From the NCBI RefSeq assembly GCF_000738775.1, contig NZ_JPOC01000013.1:1-33080 (forward strand): a DNA stretch of 33,080 nt. The letters run 5' to 3'. This stretch comes from Prescottella defluvii (GTDB lineage: Bacteria > Actinomycetota > Actinomycetes > Mycobacteriales > Mycobacteriaceae). Below, one piece after another: positions 13,629 through 23,421 of the stretch. Position 1 is the first letter of the stretch; each line of letters starts with the position of its first letter. The notes below the pieces were generated by a model. It worked only from the letters and a program-made list of their open reading frames with translations, did no database searches and was not told the origin of the DNA. Made by a program: the position numbers and the translations under genes.

Positions 13629-15977
13629 ATGGCCACCTATCTCTATCGGATCGGCAGATTCGCCTACCGGCGAAAAGGCACGGTCCTGTCCATCTGGCTG
13701 GCCATCCTGGTTCTGATGGGTGTCGGCGCTGCGACCCTGTCGGGACCGACGAACGACTCGTTCTCAATTCCCGGGACCCCCGCGCAGAAGGCGCAGGACC
13801 TGATGGCCGAGCGATTCCCCGCGGCCGCCAAGGACCCGTTCAGCTCCATCTCCGCCCGGTACGTCTTCGCGGCTCCGGACGGCGAGACCCTCGACAGCCC
13901 GGAGAACCAGGCCGCGATGGACGCGACCCTCGCGAAGGTCCGCGGCATCGACCTCGTCGACCCGGCCGCCAAGGTCGACCCGGCCACCGCGTCTCCCGAG
14001 GAGGCCCAGGGGGCGCTGGTCAACCCCGTGGTCGCCGACGCCGGTCTGACGCAGATGGTGACGGCGCAGGCCGAACAGGCAGGCACCCCCGTCGACGTCG
14101 CGCTGGCGAACGCCGCGGCACTGTCCCCGCTGAGCCCGGACAAGACGGTCGGCTACGTGGAGGTGCCGTTCAGCGGTGACTTCAAGGACGTCGACACCGA
14201 ACTGACCGACCAGATCGACGCCGCCGCCCAGGTCGCGCGTGACGCCGGTCTGACGGTCGAGCTCAGTGGCAGCGCTGCGCAGGCCCCCGAGATGCCGGGC
14301 GGATCCGCCGAGCTGATCGGCCTGGCCGTCGCCGCCGTGGTCCTGCTGCTCACGTTCGGGTCCCTCGTCGCCGCCGGACTGCCGCTGATCGCCGCGATCA
14401 TCGGCGTCGGTATCGGCAGCCTCGGCATCACCGTCGCCACCGGATTCACCGAACTCGGATCGATGACCCCGACGCTGGCGGTGATGATCGGTCTCGCCGT
14501 GGCGATCGACTACTCGCTGTTCATCGTCTCCCGCTTCAAACACGAGGTCAGCGTCAGCGGCAACCGCGAGGAGGCCGCGGGCCGCGCGGTCGGCACCGCC
14601 GGCTCGGCTGTCGTCTTCGCCGGCCTGACGGTGATCATCGCGCTCGTCGCGCTCCGCGTCGTCGGCATCAAGTTCCTCAGCGACATGGGCATGGCGGCGG
14701 CGTTCTCGGTGTTCGTCGCGGTGCTCGTCGCGCTCACCTTCCTGCCGGCCTTCCTGGGTCTGCTGGGCCGCAAGGCGTTCGCCGGCAAGGTCCCGTTCGT
14801 CAAGGCTCCGGACCCGGAGGCCGAGGACGCGGTCCCCGGTCCGGCCGCCCGCTACGCCGGCTGGGTCGCCCGCAAGCCGCTGATTCCGCTGATCGTCGGC
14901 ATCGCGATCCTCGGCGCGCTGGCACTGCCGGCCGCCGGACTCAAGCTCGCCCTGCCCTCCGAGAGCACCGGCGACCCCGCCACCAGCTCGCGGCAGGCCT
15001 ACGACCTGGTGTCCGACGCGTTCGGCCCGGGCCGCAATTCACCGCTGCTCGTCGTCGTCGACGCCAAGGACGCCACCGTCCCGGCAACGGAGGCGTTCGG
15101 CGAGGTGGTCCGGACCATCACGGAGCAGGACGACGTCGTCAACGCCCAGATCGTGGCGATGAACCCGGACGGGGACACCGCGCAGATCATGGTGACCCCG
15201 GGCAGCGCGCCGACCGACCAGAAGACCATCGACCTGATGCAGTCCATCCGCGACGGCGAGGGCGCACTCAACGACCGGATCGGCGTCAACTACGGCGTCA
15301 CCGGGCAGACCGCGCTCGAGAGCGACATCTCGGACCGCCTCCTCGAGGCCCTCGTGCCCTATCTGATCATCGTGGTCGGGCTCGCGTTCATCCTGCTGAT
15401 GTTGGTGTTCCGCTCGATCCTGGTGCCGCTGACCGCGGCCCTGGGGTTCCTGCTCAGCGTCGCGGCCACGTTCGGCGCGACGGTCGCGATCTTCCAGGAG
15501 GGCTGGGGCGGGCTGATCTCCAACCCGCAGCCTCTGGTCAGCTTCATGCCGATCTTCCTGATCGGCGTGGTGTTCGGGCTCGCGATGGACTACCAGGTGT
15601 TCCTGGTGACCCGGATGCGCGAGGAGTACGTGCACGGCGCGTCCGCCAAGGACGCCATGACGATCGGCTTCAGCCACGGCGCCCGCGTGGTGGCTGCTGC
15701 CGCGCTCATCATGATCTCGGTGTTCGGGGCGTTCATGCTCGAGCCCAACTCGTTCATCAAGTCGATCGGATTCGCGCTTGCCGCAGCGGTGCTCTTCGAT
15801 GCCTTCCTCGTCCGCATGGTGATCATCCCCGCGGTGATGGCCCTGCTCGGCGACAAGGCGTGGTGGCTGCCGAAGTGGCTCGACAAGATCCTGCCGAACG
15901 TCGACATCGAGGGCGAGAAGTTGGCCCGTGCACTCCCGCCCGAGGGACGCGCGCGCGAGGACGCGCCGGTGTCCTGA
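13629..15977 (+). CDS. MmpL-family RND transporter
   Basis: 782 residues; AAGAAGGAG precedes the ATG. RND layout of MmpL proteins: one helix near 20-38, a periplasmic domain (about 40-225), five helices (about 225-390), a second periplasmic domain, then five more helices (about 570-735). The proton-relay Asp-Tyr pairs occur in both halves: AIDYSLFIVSR (Asp294-Tyr295) and AMDYQVFLVTR (Asp654-Tyr655). MmpL proteins export cell-wall lipids or siderophores, and some give drug efflux. There is no long cytoplasmic C-terminal domain as in MmpL3, so this is an MmpL accessory type under TetR control. Its lipid cargo is unknown. An intrinsic terminator follows. Confidence 0.92.
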   Translation: MATYLYRIGRFAYRRKGTVLSIWLAILVLMGVGAATLSGPTNDSFSIPGTPAQKAQDLMAERFPAAAKDPFSSISARYVFAAPDGETLDSPENQAAMDATLAKVRGIDLVDPAAKVDPATASPEEAQGALVNPVVADAGLTQMVTAQAEQAGTPVDVALANAAALSPLSPDKTVGYVEVPFSGDFKDVDTELTDQIDAAAQVARDAGLTVELSGSAAQAPEMPGGSAELIGLAVAAVVLLLTFGSLVAAGLPLIAAIIGVGIGSLGITVATGFTELGSMTPTLAVMIGLAVAIDYSLFIVSRFKHEVSVSGNREEAAGRAVGTAGSAVVFAGLTVIIALVALRVVGIKFLSDMGMAAAFSVFVAVLVALTFLPAFLGLLGRKAFAGKVPFVKAPDPEAEDAVPGPAARYAGWVARKPLIPLIVGIAILGALALPAAGLKLALPSESTGDPATSSRQAYDLVSDAFGPGRNSPLLVVVDAKDATVPATEAFGEVVRTITEQDDVVNAQIVAMNPDGDTAQIMVTPGSAPTDQKTIDLMQSIRDGEGALNDRIGVNYGVTGQTALESDISDRLLEALVPYLIIVVGLAFILLMLVFRSILVPLTAALGFLLSVAATFGATVAIFQEGWGGLISNPQPLVSFMPIFLIGVVFGLAMDYQVFLVTRMREEYVHGASAKDAMTIGFSHGARVVAAAALIMISVFGAFMLEPNSFIKSIGFALAAAVLFDAFLVRMVIIPAVMALLGDKAWWLPKWLDKILPNVDIEGEKLARALPPEGRAREDAPVS

Positions 15978-16003
15978 CCACCACGTGACAGCCTCGTGAA
16001 CGG

Positions 16004-16045
16004 GGAGGGATCGGTCCCGGCAGTCCGGCCCGATCCCTCCTTTTT
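16004..16045 (+). terminator. Rho-independent terminator after mmpL
   Basis: GGAGGGATCGG (16004-16014) pairs perfectly with CCGATCCCTCC (16030-16040), an 11-bp stem with a 15-nt loop, followed directly by TTTTT. It lies 27 bp after the MmpL stop and 31 bp before the ABC exporter ATG. Confidence 0.92.
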
Positions 16046-16075
16046 CGCCCTTCGGATTGGTAACCTTCGCGAACC

Positions 16076-17809
16076 ATGCTGATCAGACTTCTCGGCACCT
16101 ACCTGGGGCCATACAAGCGCGACCTTGCCGGCGTCGTACTCCTCCAACTCGTCGCCACCGGCGCTGCGCTGTATCTGCCCAGCGTCAACGCCGACCTGAT
16201 CGACAACGGTGTGGCCGCCGGTGACACCGGCTACATCATGACCGCGGGCGCGAAGATGCTGCTCGTGACGTTGGTGCAGATCATCTGCTCCATCGGGTCG
16301 GTGTATTTCGGTGCCCGCGCCGCGATGGGCTTCGGTCGCGACGTGCGCAGCGCGGTGGTGACCCGTGCCCGGTCCTTCTCGTCCCGGGAGTTCGGGCGGT
16401 TCGGGGCACCGTCGCTCATCACCCGCAGCACCAACGACGTGCAGCAGGTGCAGATGATGGTCGTGCTCAGCGCGACGATCCTCGTGATGGCGCCGATCAT
16501 GTGCATCGGCGGCATCATCATGGCGGTGCGTCAGGATGCCGGCCTGTCGTGGATTCTCGCGGTCAGCGTGCCACTCCTCGCCGTCGTGATGATCGTGATG
16601 ATCACGAAGATGGTTCCCGAGTTCCGCACCATGCAGACGCGGATCGACGCGGTGAACCGGGTCTTGCGCGAACAGATCACCGGCATCCGTGTGGTGCGCG
16701 CGTTCGTGCGTGAGCGGTCCGAGGCCGAGCGGTTCGACGAGGCCAACACGTCGCTGACGGACACCGCGCTGCGGGTCGGTCGCCTGAGCGCCCTGATGAT
16801 CCCGCTCGTGATGATGATCGCGAACCTCACCAGCGTCGCCGTCATCTGGTTCGGCGGCCACGAGATCGACAACGGCTCCATGGGTATCGGGTCGCTGACC
16901 GCGATGCTCAGCTACATCATGCAGATCCTCATGGCGGTGATGATGGCGTCGATGATCGCGATGCTCGCCCCCCGCGCCGCGGTGTGCGCCGAGCGCATCA
17001 CCGAGGTTCTCGACACCGAGCCGTCGGTGCTGCCGCCGGGGGCACCGGTGACCGTGATGCGCCAGCCCGCCCGCGTGGAACTGCGCGACGCCGAGTTCAA
17101 GTACCCGGGCGCCGAGGAGCCGGTCCTACGCGGTATCAGTTTCACCGCGGAACCGGGCAAGACCACCGCGATCATCGGTGCCACCGGGTCCGGCAAGACG
17201 ACCCTGCTCAACCTGATTCCCCGACTCCTCGACGTCACGTCCGGATCGGTGCAGGTGTCGTTCACCGACGTCCGCGAGCTCGACCCCGAGACGCTGCGCT
17301 CCCACATCGGCCTGGTCCCGCAGAAGCCGTTCCTGTTCTCCGGCACCGTCGCCACCAACCTGCGGTACGGCAAGCCGGACGCCACCGAAGAGGAACTGTG
17401 GCGTGCGCTCGAGATCGCGCAGGCGGCCGACTTCGTCCGCGCGATGCCCGAGGGCCTCGACACGCCGATCTCGCAGGGCGGCACCACCGTCTCCGGCGGG
17501 CAGCGGCAGCGTCTGGCGATCGCCCGTGCGCTGGTGCGCCGCCCGGCGGTCTACCTGTTCGACGATTCGTTCTCGGCGCTCGACCTGAGCACCGACGCCC
17601 GGCTGCGCGCGGCGATGCGGCCCGAAACCGAGGATGCCTGCGTGATCATCGTGGCCCAGCGTGTGTCGACGATCGTCGACGCCGACCAGATCGTCGTCCT
17701 CGAGGAAGGCGCGACGGTCGGCATCGGGACGCACGAGCAACTGCTCGAGACCTGCTCGACGTACGTCGAGATCGTCGAGTCCCAGCGTTCCGTGCAGGAG
17801 GCGCTGTGA
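16076..17809 (+). CDS. ABC exporter subunit A (membrane + ATPase), degenerate-site half
   Basis: 577 residues. An N-terminal six-helix exporter domain (about 1-310) is fused to an ATPase (about 325-577). Walker A GATGSGKTT (~368), Q-loop LVPQKPFLFS, signature VSGGQRQRL (~472-480). Walker B is FDDSFSALD, with Asp497 where the catalytic Glu is expected, and the H-loop His is Gln528 (VAQRVST). These are the marks of the non-catalytic half of heterodimeric exporters such as TM287/288 and BmrCD. Its signature is canonical and would serve the active site formed with the partner's Walker motifs. The stop overlaps the next gene's GTG by 4 bp, so the two subunits are made together. Multidrug or lipid export is likely. 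Confidence 0.92.
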   Translation: MLIRLLGTYLGPYKRDLAGVVLLQLVATGAALYLPSVNADLIDNGVAAGDTGYIMTAGAKMLLVTLVQIICSIGSVYFGARAAMGFGRDVRSAVVTRARSFSSREFGRFGAPSLITRSTNDVQQVQMMVVLSATILVMAPIMCIGGIIMAVRQDAGLSWILAVSVPLLAVVMIVMITKMVPEFRTMQTRIDAVNRVLREQITGIRVVRAFVRERSEAERFDEANTSLTDTALRVGRLSALMIPLVMMIANLTSVAVIWFGGHEIDNGSMGIGSLTAMLSYIMQILMAVMMASMIAMLAPRAAVCAERITEVLDTEPSVLPPGAPVTVMRQPARVELRDAEFKYPGAEEPVLRGISFTAEPGKTTAIIGATGSGKTTLLNLIPRLLDVTSGSVQVSFTDVRELDPETLRSHIGLVPQKPFLFSGTVATNLRYGKPDATEEELWRALEIAQAADFVRAMPEGLDTPISQGGTTVSGGQRQRLAIARALVRRPAVYLFDDSFSALDLSTDARLRAAMRPETEDACVIIVAQRVSTIVDADQIVVLEEGATVGIGTHEQLLETCSTYVEIVESQRSVQEAL

Positions 17810-19734
17810 GCACCGCGACCCAGTCCTCGCCCCCGATGCCCGGTTCGCCCGGAGCCCCGGCCGCGAAGGCGGAGCACTTCGGTGCATCCATGAAGCGTCT
17901 GCTGGGACGGCTGCGCTCTCACCGGACCGCGGTCATGGTCGTGCTCGTCCTCGCCGCCGCCAGCGTCGTGATGTCCGTCGTCGGTCCGCGCCTGCTGGGT
18001 CACGCCACCAACATCATCTTCGACGGCGTGATCGGTCGGCAGTTGCCCGAGGGCCTGTCCAAGGACGAGGCCGTCCAGGGACTCCGCGCGGCGGGGGAGA
18101 ACCAGTTCGCCGACATGGTCTCCGGCATGAACGTCGTGCCCGGCAGCGGTATCGACTTCACCGCCGTCGGCCGCGTTCTCGCGCTCGTGCTGGCGCTGTA
18201 CCTCGCGTCGGCGTTCGTGGCGTGGCTCGCCGCCTACCTGCTCAACATCATCGTGCAGGGCGTCGTGCGGGATCTGCGCAACGAGGTGGAGCGCAAGCTC
18301 AACCGACTTCCGTTGCGCTACTTCGACACCTCCTCGCGTGGCGATCTGCTCAGTCGCGTCACCAACGACATCGACAACGTCTCGCAGAGCCTGCAGCAGA
18401 CGCTCAGTCAGTTGGTGACCGCGGTGCTCAGCGTCATCGGCATCCTCGCCATGATGATCGTCATCTCGCCGCTGCTGGCGCTCATCGCGGTGCTGACGGT
18501 GCCGTTGTCGGCGGTCGTCGCGGCCAAGATCGCGAAGCGGTCCAAGCCGCACTTCGCTGCGGTGTGGAAGACCACCGGCGACCTCAACGGTCAGGTCGAG
18601 GAGGCCCTCACCGGTCACGAGCTGGTCACAGCGTACGGCCGCGGCCGTGAGGTGCAGGCCGAGTTCCAGGAGAAGAACGAGCAGCTGTACCAGTCCGGGT
18701 TCAAGGCACAGTTCATCTCCGGCATGGTGATGCCGGCGATCATGTTCCTCGGCAACCTCAACTACGTCGCGATCGCCGTGATCGGCGGCATGAAGGTCGC
18801 ATCGGGCACCATGAGCCTCGGCGATGTGCAGGCGTTCATCCAGTACTCCCGCCAGTTCACGCAGCCGCTCACCCAGATCGGTTCGATGGTGAACCTGCTG
18901 CAGTCGGGCATCGCATCCGCCGAGCGCGTCTTCGCGGTCCTCGACGAGGAGGAGGAGTCCGACGATCCGGACCCCGCCCTCACCCCGACCCAGGCCCGTG
19001 GGCGCGTCCAGTTCGAGGACGTCCGGTTCGGCTACGACCCGGAAACCCCGCTCATCGAGGATCTTTCGCTCACCGCGGAGCCCGGCCAGATGATCGCGAT
19101 CGTCGGCCCCACGGGTGCCGGCAAGACCACGCTGGTGAACCTCATCATGCGGTTCTACGAGCTCGACGGCGGCCGCATCACCCTCGACGGCGTCGACATC
19201 GCGCAGATGACCCGCGACGATCTGCGCTCGCGGATCGGCATGGTCCTGCAGGACACGTGGTTGTTCGGCGGCACCATCCGCGACAACATCGCGTACGGCC
19301 ACCCGAATGCCACCGACGAACTGGTCCACGAGGCCGCACGGATGAGCTACGTCGACCGCTTCGTGCACATGCTGCCCGACGGCTACGACACGGTCATCGA
19401 CGAAGAGGGCAGCAACGTCAGTGCCGGCGAGAAGCAGCTCATCACGATCGCCCGTGCGTTCATCGCGCAGCCGTCGATCCTGATCCTCGACGAGGCCACC
19501 AGCTCGGTCGACACCCGCACCGAACTCCTGGTGCAGCAGGCGACCGCGCAGCTGCGCAGCGACCGCACGAGCTTCGTGATCGCGCACCGACTGTCCACGA
19601 TCCGTGACGCCGACCTGATCGTCGTCATGGAGGACGGTCACATCGTGGAGCAGGGCAACCACGACGAGCTGCTGACGCGGCGCGGCGCGTACTACGACCT
19701 GTACAACAGCCAGTTCGCGGGAGCGGTGGACTGA
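17806..19734 (+). CDS. ABC exporter subunit B (membrane + ATPase), catalytic half
   Basis: 642 residues from the overlapping GTG. There is a Ser/Pro-rich N-terminus, an exporter membrane domain (about 40-385) with a longer loop after the first helix (about 70-120), then the ATPase. Walker A GPTGAGKTT (434), Walker B LILDEATSSVD with catalytic Glu563, and H-loop His594 in IAHRLST are all canonical. The signature, however, reads VSAGEKQL (538-545) instead of LSGGQ. The weak signature faces subunit A's weak Walker B site, and the good halves face each other, which gives one degenerate and one active ATP site, the standard heterodimer pattern. The substrate is unknown; it is isolated from neighbours by the upstream terminator. 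Confidence 0.93.
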   Translation: MSTATQSSPPMPGSPGAPAAKAEHFGASMKRLLGRLRSHRTAVMVVLVLAAASVVMSVVGPRLLGHATNIIFDGVIGRQLPEGLSKDEAVQGLRAAGENQFADMVSGMNVVPGSGIDFTAVGRVLALVLALYLASAFVAWLAAYLLNIIVQGVVRDLRNEVERKLNRLPLRYFDTSSRGDLLSRVTNDIDNVSQSLQQTLSQLVTAVLSVIGILAMMIVISPLLALIAVLTVPLSAVVAAKIAKRSKPHFAAVWKTTGDLNGQVEEALTGHELVTAYGRGREVQAEFQEKNEQLYQSGFKAQFISGMVMPAIMFLGNLNYVAIAVIGGMKVASGTMSLGDVQAFIQYSRQFTQPLTQIGSMVNLLQSGIASAERVFAVLDEEEESDDPDPALTPTQARGRVQFEDVRFGYDPETPLIEDLSLTAEPGQMIAIVGPTGAGKTTLVNLIMRFYELDGGRITLDGVDIAQMTRDDLRSRIGMVLQDTWLFGGTIRDNIAYGHPNATDELVHEAARMSYVDRFVHMLPDGYDTVIDEEGSNVSAGEKQLITIARAFIAQPSILILDEATSSVDTRTELLVQQATAQLRSDRTSFVIAHRLSTIRDADLIVVMEDGHIVEQGNHDELLTRRGAYYDLYNSQFAGAVD

Positions 19735-19735
19735 C

Positions 19736-20899
19736 ATGACGATGCAGCCGCTGGACCTGTTCAGGATCGATACGCTTCTCGGTGACGAGGAACGCGACAT
19801 CCAGGCCACGGTCCGGCGGCTGGTCGACGAGCGGCTGCGTCCGCAGCTGCCCGAATGGTTCGAATCGGGAACGCTGCCACGGGAAATCGCCGGCGAACTC
19901 GGCGGTCTCGGACTGTTCGGCATGCACCTGCAGGGATACGGCTGCGCCGGCACGAACGCGGTCAGCTACGGACTCGCCTGCCTCGAGCTCGAAGCCGGTG
20001 ACAGCGGGCTCCGCAGCTTCGTGTCCGTGCAGGGCTCACTGTCGATGTTCTCCATCCACCGGTACGGCTCGGAGGAGCAGAAGCAGGAGTGGCTGCCCCG
20101 GCTGGCGTCCGGGGAGGCCCTCGGCTGCTTCGGCCTCACCGAACCCGACTTCGGTTCCAACCCGGCGGGCATGCGCACCCGCGCCCGCCGCGACGGGTCC
20201 GACTGGATCCTCGACGGCACCAAGATGTGGATCACCAACGGCAGCCTCGCCGACGTCGCGACCGTGTGGGCACAGACCGACGAGGGCGTGCGCGGTTTCC
20301 TCGTGCCCACGGGGACACGCGGATTCACTGCCACCACCGTGCACGGCAAGCTGTCGATGCGCGCGTCGGTGACGTCGGAACTGGTGCTCGACGGGGTCCG
20401 GTTGCCCGCGTCGGCGCAACTGCCCGGCGCGCACAGCCTCGGTGCGCCGCTGTCGTGCCTCAACGAGGCCCGCTTCGGCATCGTGTTCGGTGCACTCGGG
20501 GCCGCCCGCGACAGCCTCGAGACGGCCATCGCCTACGCCGGAACCCGCGAGGTGTTCGACCGCCCCCTGGCCGGCTACCAGCTCACCCAGGAGAAGCTCG
20601 CCGACATGACCCTCGAACTGGGCAAGGGCATGTTGCTGGCAATCCAGCTGGGACGCATCAAGGATCGCGGCGACATCACACCCGACCAGATCAGTGTCGG
20701 CAAGCTCAACAACGTCCGCGAGGCCATCGCGATCGCCCGCGAGTGCCGCACCATCCTCGGCGCCAACGGCATCACCCTCGAGTACTCGCCGCTGCGGCAC
20801 GCCAACAACCTCGAATCGGTGCTCACCTACGAGGGCACCAGCGAGATGCACCTGCTGTCCATCGGCCGGGCGCTCACGGGGCACGCGGCGTTCCGCTGA
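19736..20899 (+). CDS. Acyl-CoA dehydrogenase, glutaryl-CoA-dehydrogenase-like
   Basis: 387 residues; the ATG is 1 nt after the ABC stop. Acyl-CoA dehydrogenase order: N-terminal helical part, then the FAD/substrate region CFGLTEPDFGSNP and KMWITNGSLADV, and a C-terminal helical domain. The catalytic base is Glu366 in TYEGTSEMH, in the context GANGITLEYSPLRHANNLE, and RSFVSVQGSL carries the arginine that in glutaryl-CoA dehydrogenase binds the distal carboxylate. The sequence is therefore closer to GCDH (oxidative decarboxylation of glutaryl-CoA to crotonyl-CoA, in Lys/Trp breakdown) than to fatty acyl-CoA dehydrogenases. No lysine-catabolism partner gene lies beside it. Cotranscription with the exporter seems accidental. 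Confidence 0.88.
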   Translation: MTMQPLDLFRIDTLLGDEERDIQATVRRLVDERLRPQLPEWFESGTLPREIAGELGGLGLFGMHLQGYGCAGTNAVSYGLACLELEAGDSGLRSFVSVQGSLSMFSIHRYGSEEQKQEWLPRLASGEALGCFGLTEPDFGSNPAGMRTRARRDGSDWILDGTKMWITNGSLADVATVWAQTDEGVRGFLVPTGTRGFTATTVHGKLSMRASVTSELVLDGVRLPASAQLPGAHSLGAPLSCLNEARFGIVFGALGAARDSLETAIAYAGTREVFDRPLAGYQLTQEKLADMTLELGKGMLLAIQLGRIKDRGDITPDQISVGKLNNVREAIAIARECRTILGANGITLEYSPLRHANNLESVLTYEGTSEMHLLSIGRALTGHAAFR

Positions 20900-20984
20900 G
20901 CTGGTTTCCGAATCCGCCGGGCACATACACCGCAATCCGGTCGATGGCGGCGAAAAGCCCTGTGCAGCCGTGGTGTTCGTGGGA

Positions 20985-20990
20985 TATCGT
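20985..20990 (+). promoter_or_regulatory. Possible -10 element upstream of norB
   Basis: TATCGT fits the actinobacterial TAnnnT -10 pattern. At 17 bp upstream there is only GTGCAG as a poor -35. It would give a leader of ~90 nt. No FNR, NsrR or NorR-type palindrome was found in the 188-bp gap by eye. Confidence 0.25.
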
Positions 20991-21087
20991 ACTGCGTGAG
21001 GCCTTCTGTCAACGCACGCCCGTGAACCCCAGGGTCCCCCGATGACGCTTACCGCGGCGGGGTGAGTCCGCCGGTGGAGGTGTCGAG

Positions 21088-23421
21088 ATGGCCCACAACA
21101 CCGTCGAACGTACCGGTGCGGAGCCGCCCCGAAAACGTTCCCCGATGCAGATCTCGAAGACGTGGGTGCAAGCTGTCGGCTTGGTCATGGTCTTCGGCTT
21201 CTTCGTTCTCGGATTCCTGGCCTACCGCACCTACACCGATTCGATGCCGAGACCCGTTCGGGTGGTGGATAGTTCGGGCGAACAGGTCTTCGACGGCAAC
21301 GACATCGTCGCCGGGCAGGAGTTGTTCCTCAAACGCGGACTGATGCAGTACGGGTCGATCGTCGGGCACGGCGGCTATCTGGGGCCCGACTACACCGCCG
21401 ACTATCTGCGGCGTTCGGCCTCCACCGTGCGTGACGACCTGCTGCGCGAGGGCGTGCCGGATCCGGATGCGGCGATGCTCGAGGAGTTCCGTACCAACCG
21501 TTACGACGAGAGCACCGGTGTCCTGGTGCTCACCGATCGTCAGGTCAAGGCGTTCGGGGAGGTCCAGAAGCACTACGCCACGTTCTTCGGTCCCGAGGCC
21601 AACGAGAACGGACTGCTGCCGGACGCGATCAGCGACCCCGGTGAGATCAGGCAGCTCACATCGTTCTTCGCGTGGACGGCGTGGGCGGCCGCGGCGGAGC
21701 GTCCCGGCGTGGACTATTCGTACACCAACAATTGGCCTCCGGAACCGTTGGTGGACAACAAGCCGACCGCCGATATCGTCGTGTGGAGCGTGCTGTCGCT
21801 GATCGCACTGCTGGGCGGCACCGGCATTCTGTTCGCGGTGTACGGGCGGTGGAGCCAGAAGATCGGCTGGCGCAGTGTCGACGCCCCGGCGATCTCGTTC
21901 CGTCAGCCCGGCGAGGTGCGGATCACTCCCGCGCAACGGGCGTGTGCCTGGTTCTTCTTCGTCATCGCGCTGCTGTTCCTCGGGCAGACGCTCGTCGGCG
22001 GCGCCACCGCGCACTACCGCTCGGATCTCCTCAGCTTCTACGGGTTCGACCTGGCCGACTACCTGCCGTTCAACCTTGCGCGGACCTGGCATGTCCAACT
22101 CTCGATCCTGTGGCCGGCCGCCGGCTTCCTCGCGGCCGGAATCTTCTTGGCCCCGTTCATTTCCGGAAGGGAGCCCAAGAACCAGCACCTGCTGGCGTAC
22201 GGTCTGCTGGGTGCGGTCGGACTGGTCGTCGCCGGCAGCATGACCGGCGAGGCGCTGTCGATCTACGGTGTGGAGTGGTCGGTGGGTGCACCGTTCATCG
22301 ACCAGCAGTGGGAGTACATCGACCTGCCGCGGGTATGGCAGGTGCTGCTCGTCATCGGACTGTTCCTCTGGATCGCGATCATCTATCGCGGCATTCGGGC
22401 CAGATTGAAAGGCGAGTCGCGGGGCAACATGCCGTGGCTGTTCTTCTACTCGGCCCTTGCCATCCCGGTGTTCTATGCGGTCGGACTGCTCGCGGGCACC
22501 GAGACGCACCTGTCCGTCGCGGACTTCTGGCGGTTCTGGGTGGTGCACCTGTGGGTGGAGGACTTCCTCGAACTGTTCACCACGGTGATGGTCGCGTACG
22601 TGTTCGTGATGCTCGGAGTCGTGCGCGAAAAGATCGCTCTCGGAATCATTTTCCTCGACATCGTGCTGTACTCGGCGGGTGGTGTGATCGGCACGATGCA
22701 CCATGTGTACTTCTCGGGCACCCCGGTCGAGCACATGGCGCTCGGCGCGTTCTTCTCCGCGCTCGAGGTCATTCCGTTGACGTTCCTGACGGTCGAGGCC
22801 TGGAGCTTCCTGCAACTCGGGTCCCGGCAGCAGTCGCGCACCGCGAAACCGTTCCCGCACCGGTGGGCCGTCATGTTCCTCGTCGCGGTCGGTTTCTGGA
22901 ACTTTCTGGGCGCCGGTATCTTCGGGTTCCTCATCAACCTCCCGATCGTCTCGTACTACGAGATCGGGACGGGTCTGACCGCCAACCATGCACACGGCGC
23001 GATGATGGGTGTGTACGGCAACCTCGCGGTCGGGCTGTCGCTGTTCGCGCTGCGCTATCTCATTCCGCCCGAACGATGGCCCGACAAACTGGCACGGCTG
23101 TCGTTCTGGTGCCTCAATCTCGGGCTCGCCTGGATGGTGTTCGCGTCCCTGCTGCCGCTCGGTGTCGCGCAACTGTACGAGTCGGTGGCCAACGGCTACT
23201 TCGAGGCACGCTCGCTCGCCGAACTCACCAAGCCGGGCAACCTCCTGCTCGAATGGATGCGATTGCCGGGCGACGTGGTGTTCATCGTCGGCGGTGTGCT
23301 GCCGTTTCTGTGGATCTGCTGGCTCGGTGTTCGCTACCGGATCAAGGCCACCACTCACGAGCAGCCACAGGACGTGTTGTTCATCGAGGTCCATCCGCCG
23401 GAGAAGGAACACGAGTCGTGA
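21088..23421 (+). CDS. norB: Quinol-dependent nitric oxide reductase (qNor)
   Basis: 777 residues; GGAGG is 7 nt before the ATG. The length fits qNor (fused NorC-like N-terminal domain plus NorB), not the ~450-residue cNorB. After one N-terminal helix comes a periplasmic cytochrome-c-like fold without haem motif (GQELFLKRGLMQYGSIVGHG). The haem-copper-oxidase-type core follows. It shows the haem b ligand His335 (TWHVQ), the FeB site His487 in HLWVEDFLELF, His538/His539 in GTMHHVYFSG, and the late haem ligands His634/His636 in ANHAHGAMMG. It reduces 2 NO to N2O with electrons from quinol at the inner membrane. In an organism without a visible denitrification cluster its likely job is NO detoxification. 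It overlaps the next gene by 4 bp. Confidence 0.95.
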   Translation: MAHNTVERTGAEPPRKRSPMQISKTWVQAVGLVMVFGFFVLGFLAYRTYTDSMPRPVRVVDSSGEQVFDGNDIVAGQELFLKRGLMQYGSIVGHGGYLGPDYTADYLRRSASTVRDDLLREGVPDPDAAMLEEFRTNRYDESTGVLVLTDRQVKAFGEVQKHYATFFGPEANENGLLPDAISDPGEIRQLTSFFAWTAWAAAAERPGVDYSYTNNWPPEPLVDNKPTADIVVWSVLSLIALLGGTGILFAVYGRWSQKIGWRSVDAPAISFRQPGEVRITPAQRACAWFFFVIALLFLGQTLVGGATAHYRSDLLSFYGFDLADYLPFNLARTWHVQLSILWPAAGFLAAGIFLAPFISGREPKNQHLLAYGLLGAVGLVVAGSMTGEALSIYGVEWSVGAPFIDQQWEYIDLPRVWQVLLVIGLFLWIAIIYRGIRARLKGESRGNMPWLFFYSALAIPVFYAVGLLAGTETHLSVADFWRFWVVHLWVEDFLELFTTVMVAYVFVMLGVVREKIALGIIFLDIVLYSAGGVIGTMHHVYFSGTPVEHMALGAFFSALEVIPLTFLTVEAWSFLQLGSRQQSRTAKPFPHRWAVMFLVAVGFWNFLGAGIFGFLINLPIVSYYEIGTGLTANHAHGAMMGVYGNLAVGLSLFALRYLIPPERWPDKLARLSFWCLNLGLAWMVFASLLPLGVAQLYESVANGYFEARSLAELTKPGNLLLEWMRLPGDVVFIVGGVLPFLWICWLGVRYRIKATTHEQPQDVLFIEVHPPEKEHES

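Noticed and set aside
17551-19953. Long minus-strand frame (800 codons)
   Set aside because: Antisense to the ABC exporter genes, with no recognisable domain.
20900-21087. NO-responsive operator (NsrR-, FNR- or NorR-type) upstream of norB
   Set aside because: No matching palindrome was found by eye, only a weak -10 and a small hairpin near the ribosome site.
21049-23412. Long minus-strand frame (787 codons)
   Set aside because: Antisense to norB; composition is that of a shadow frame.
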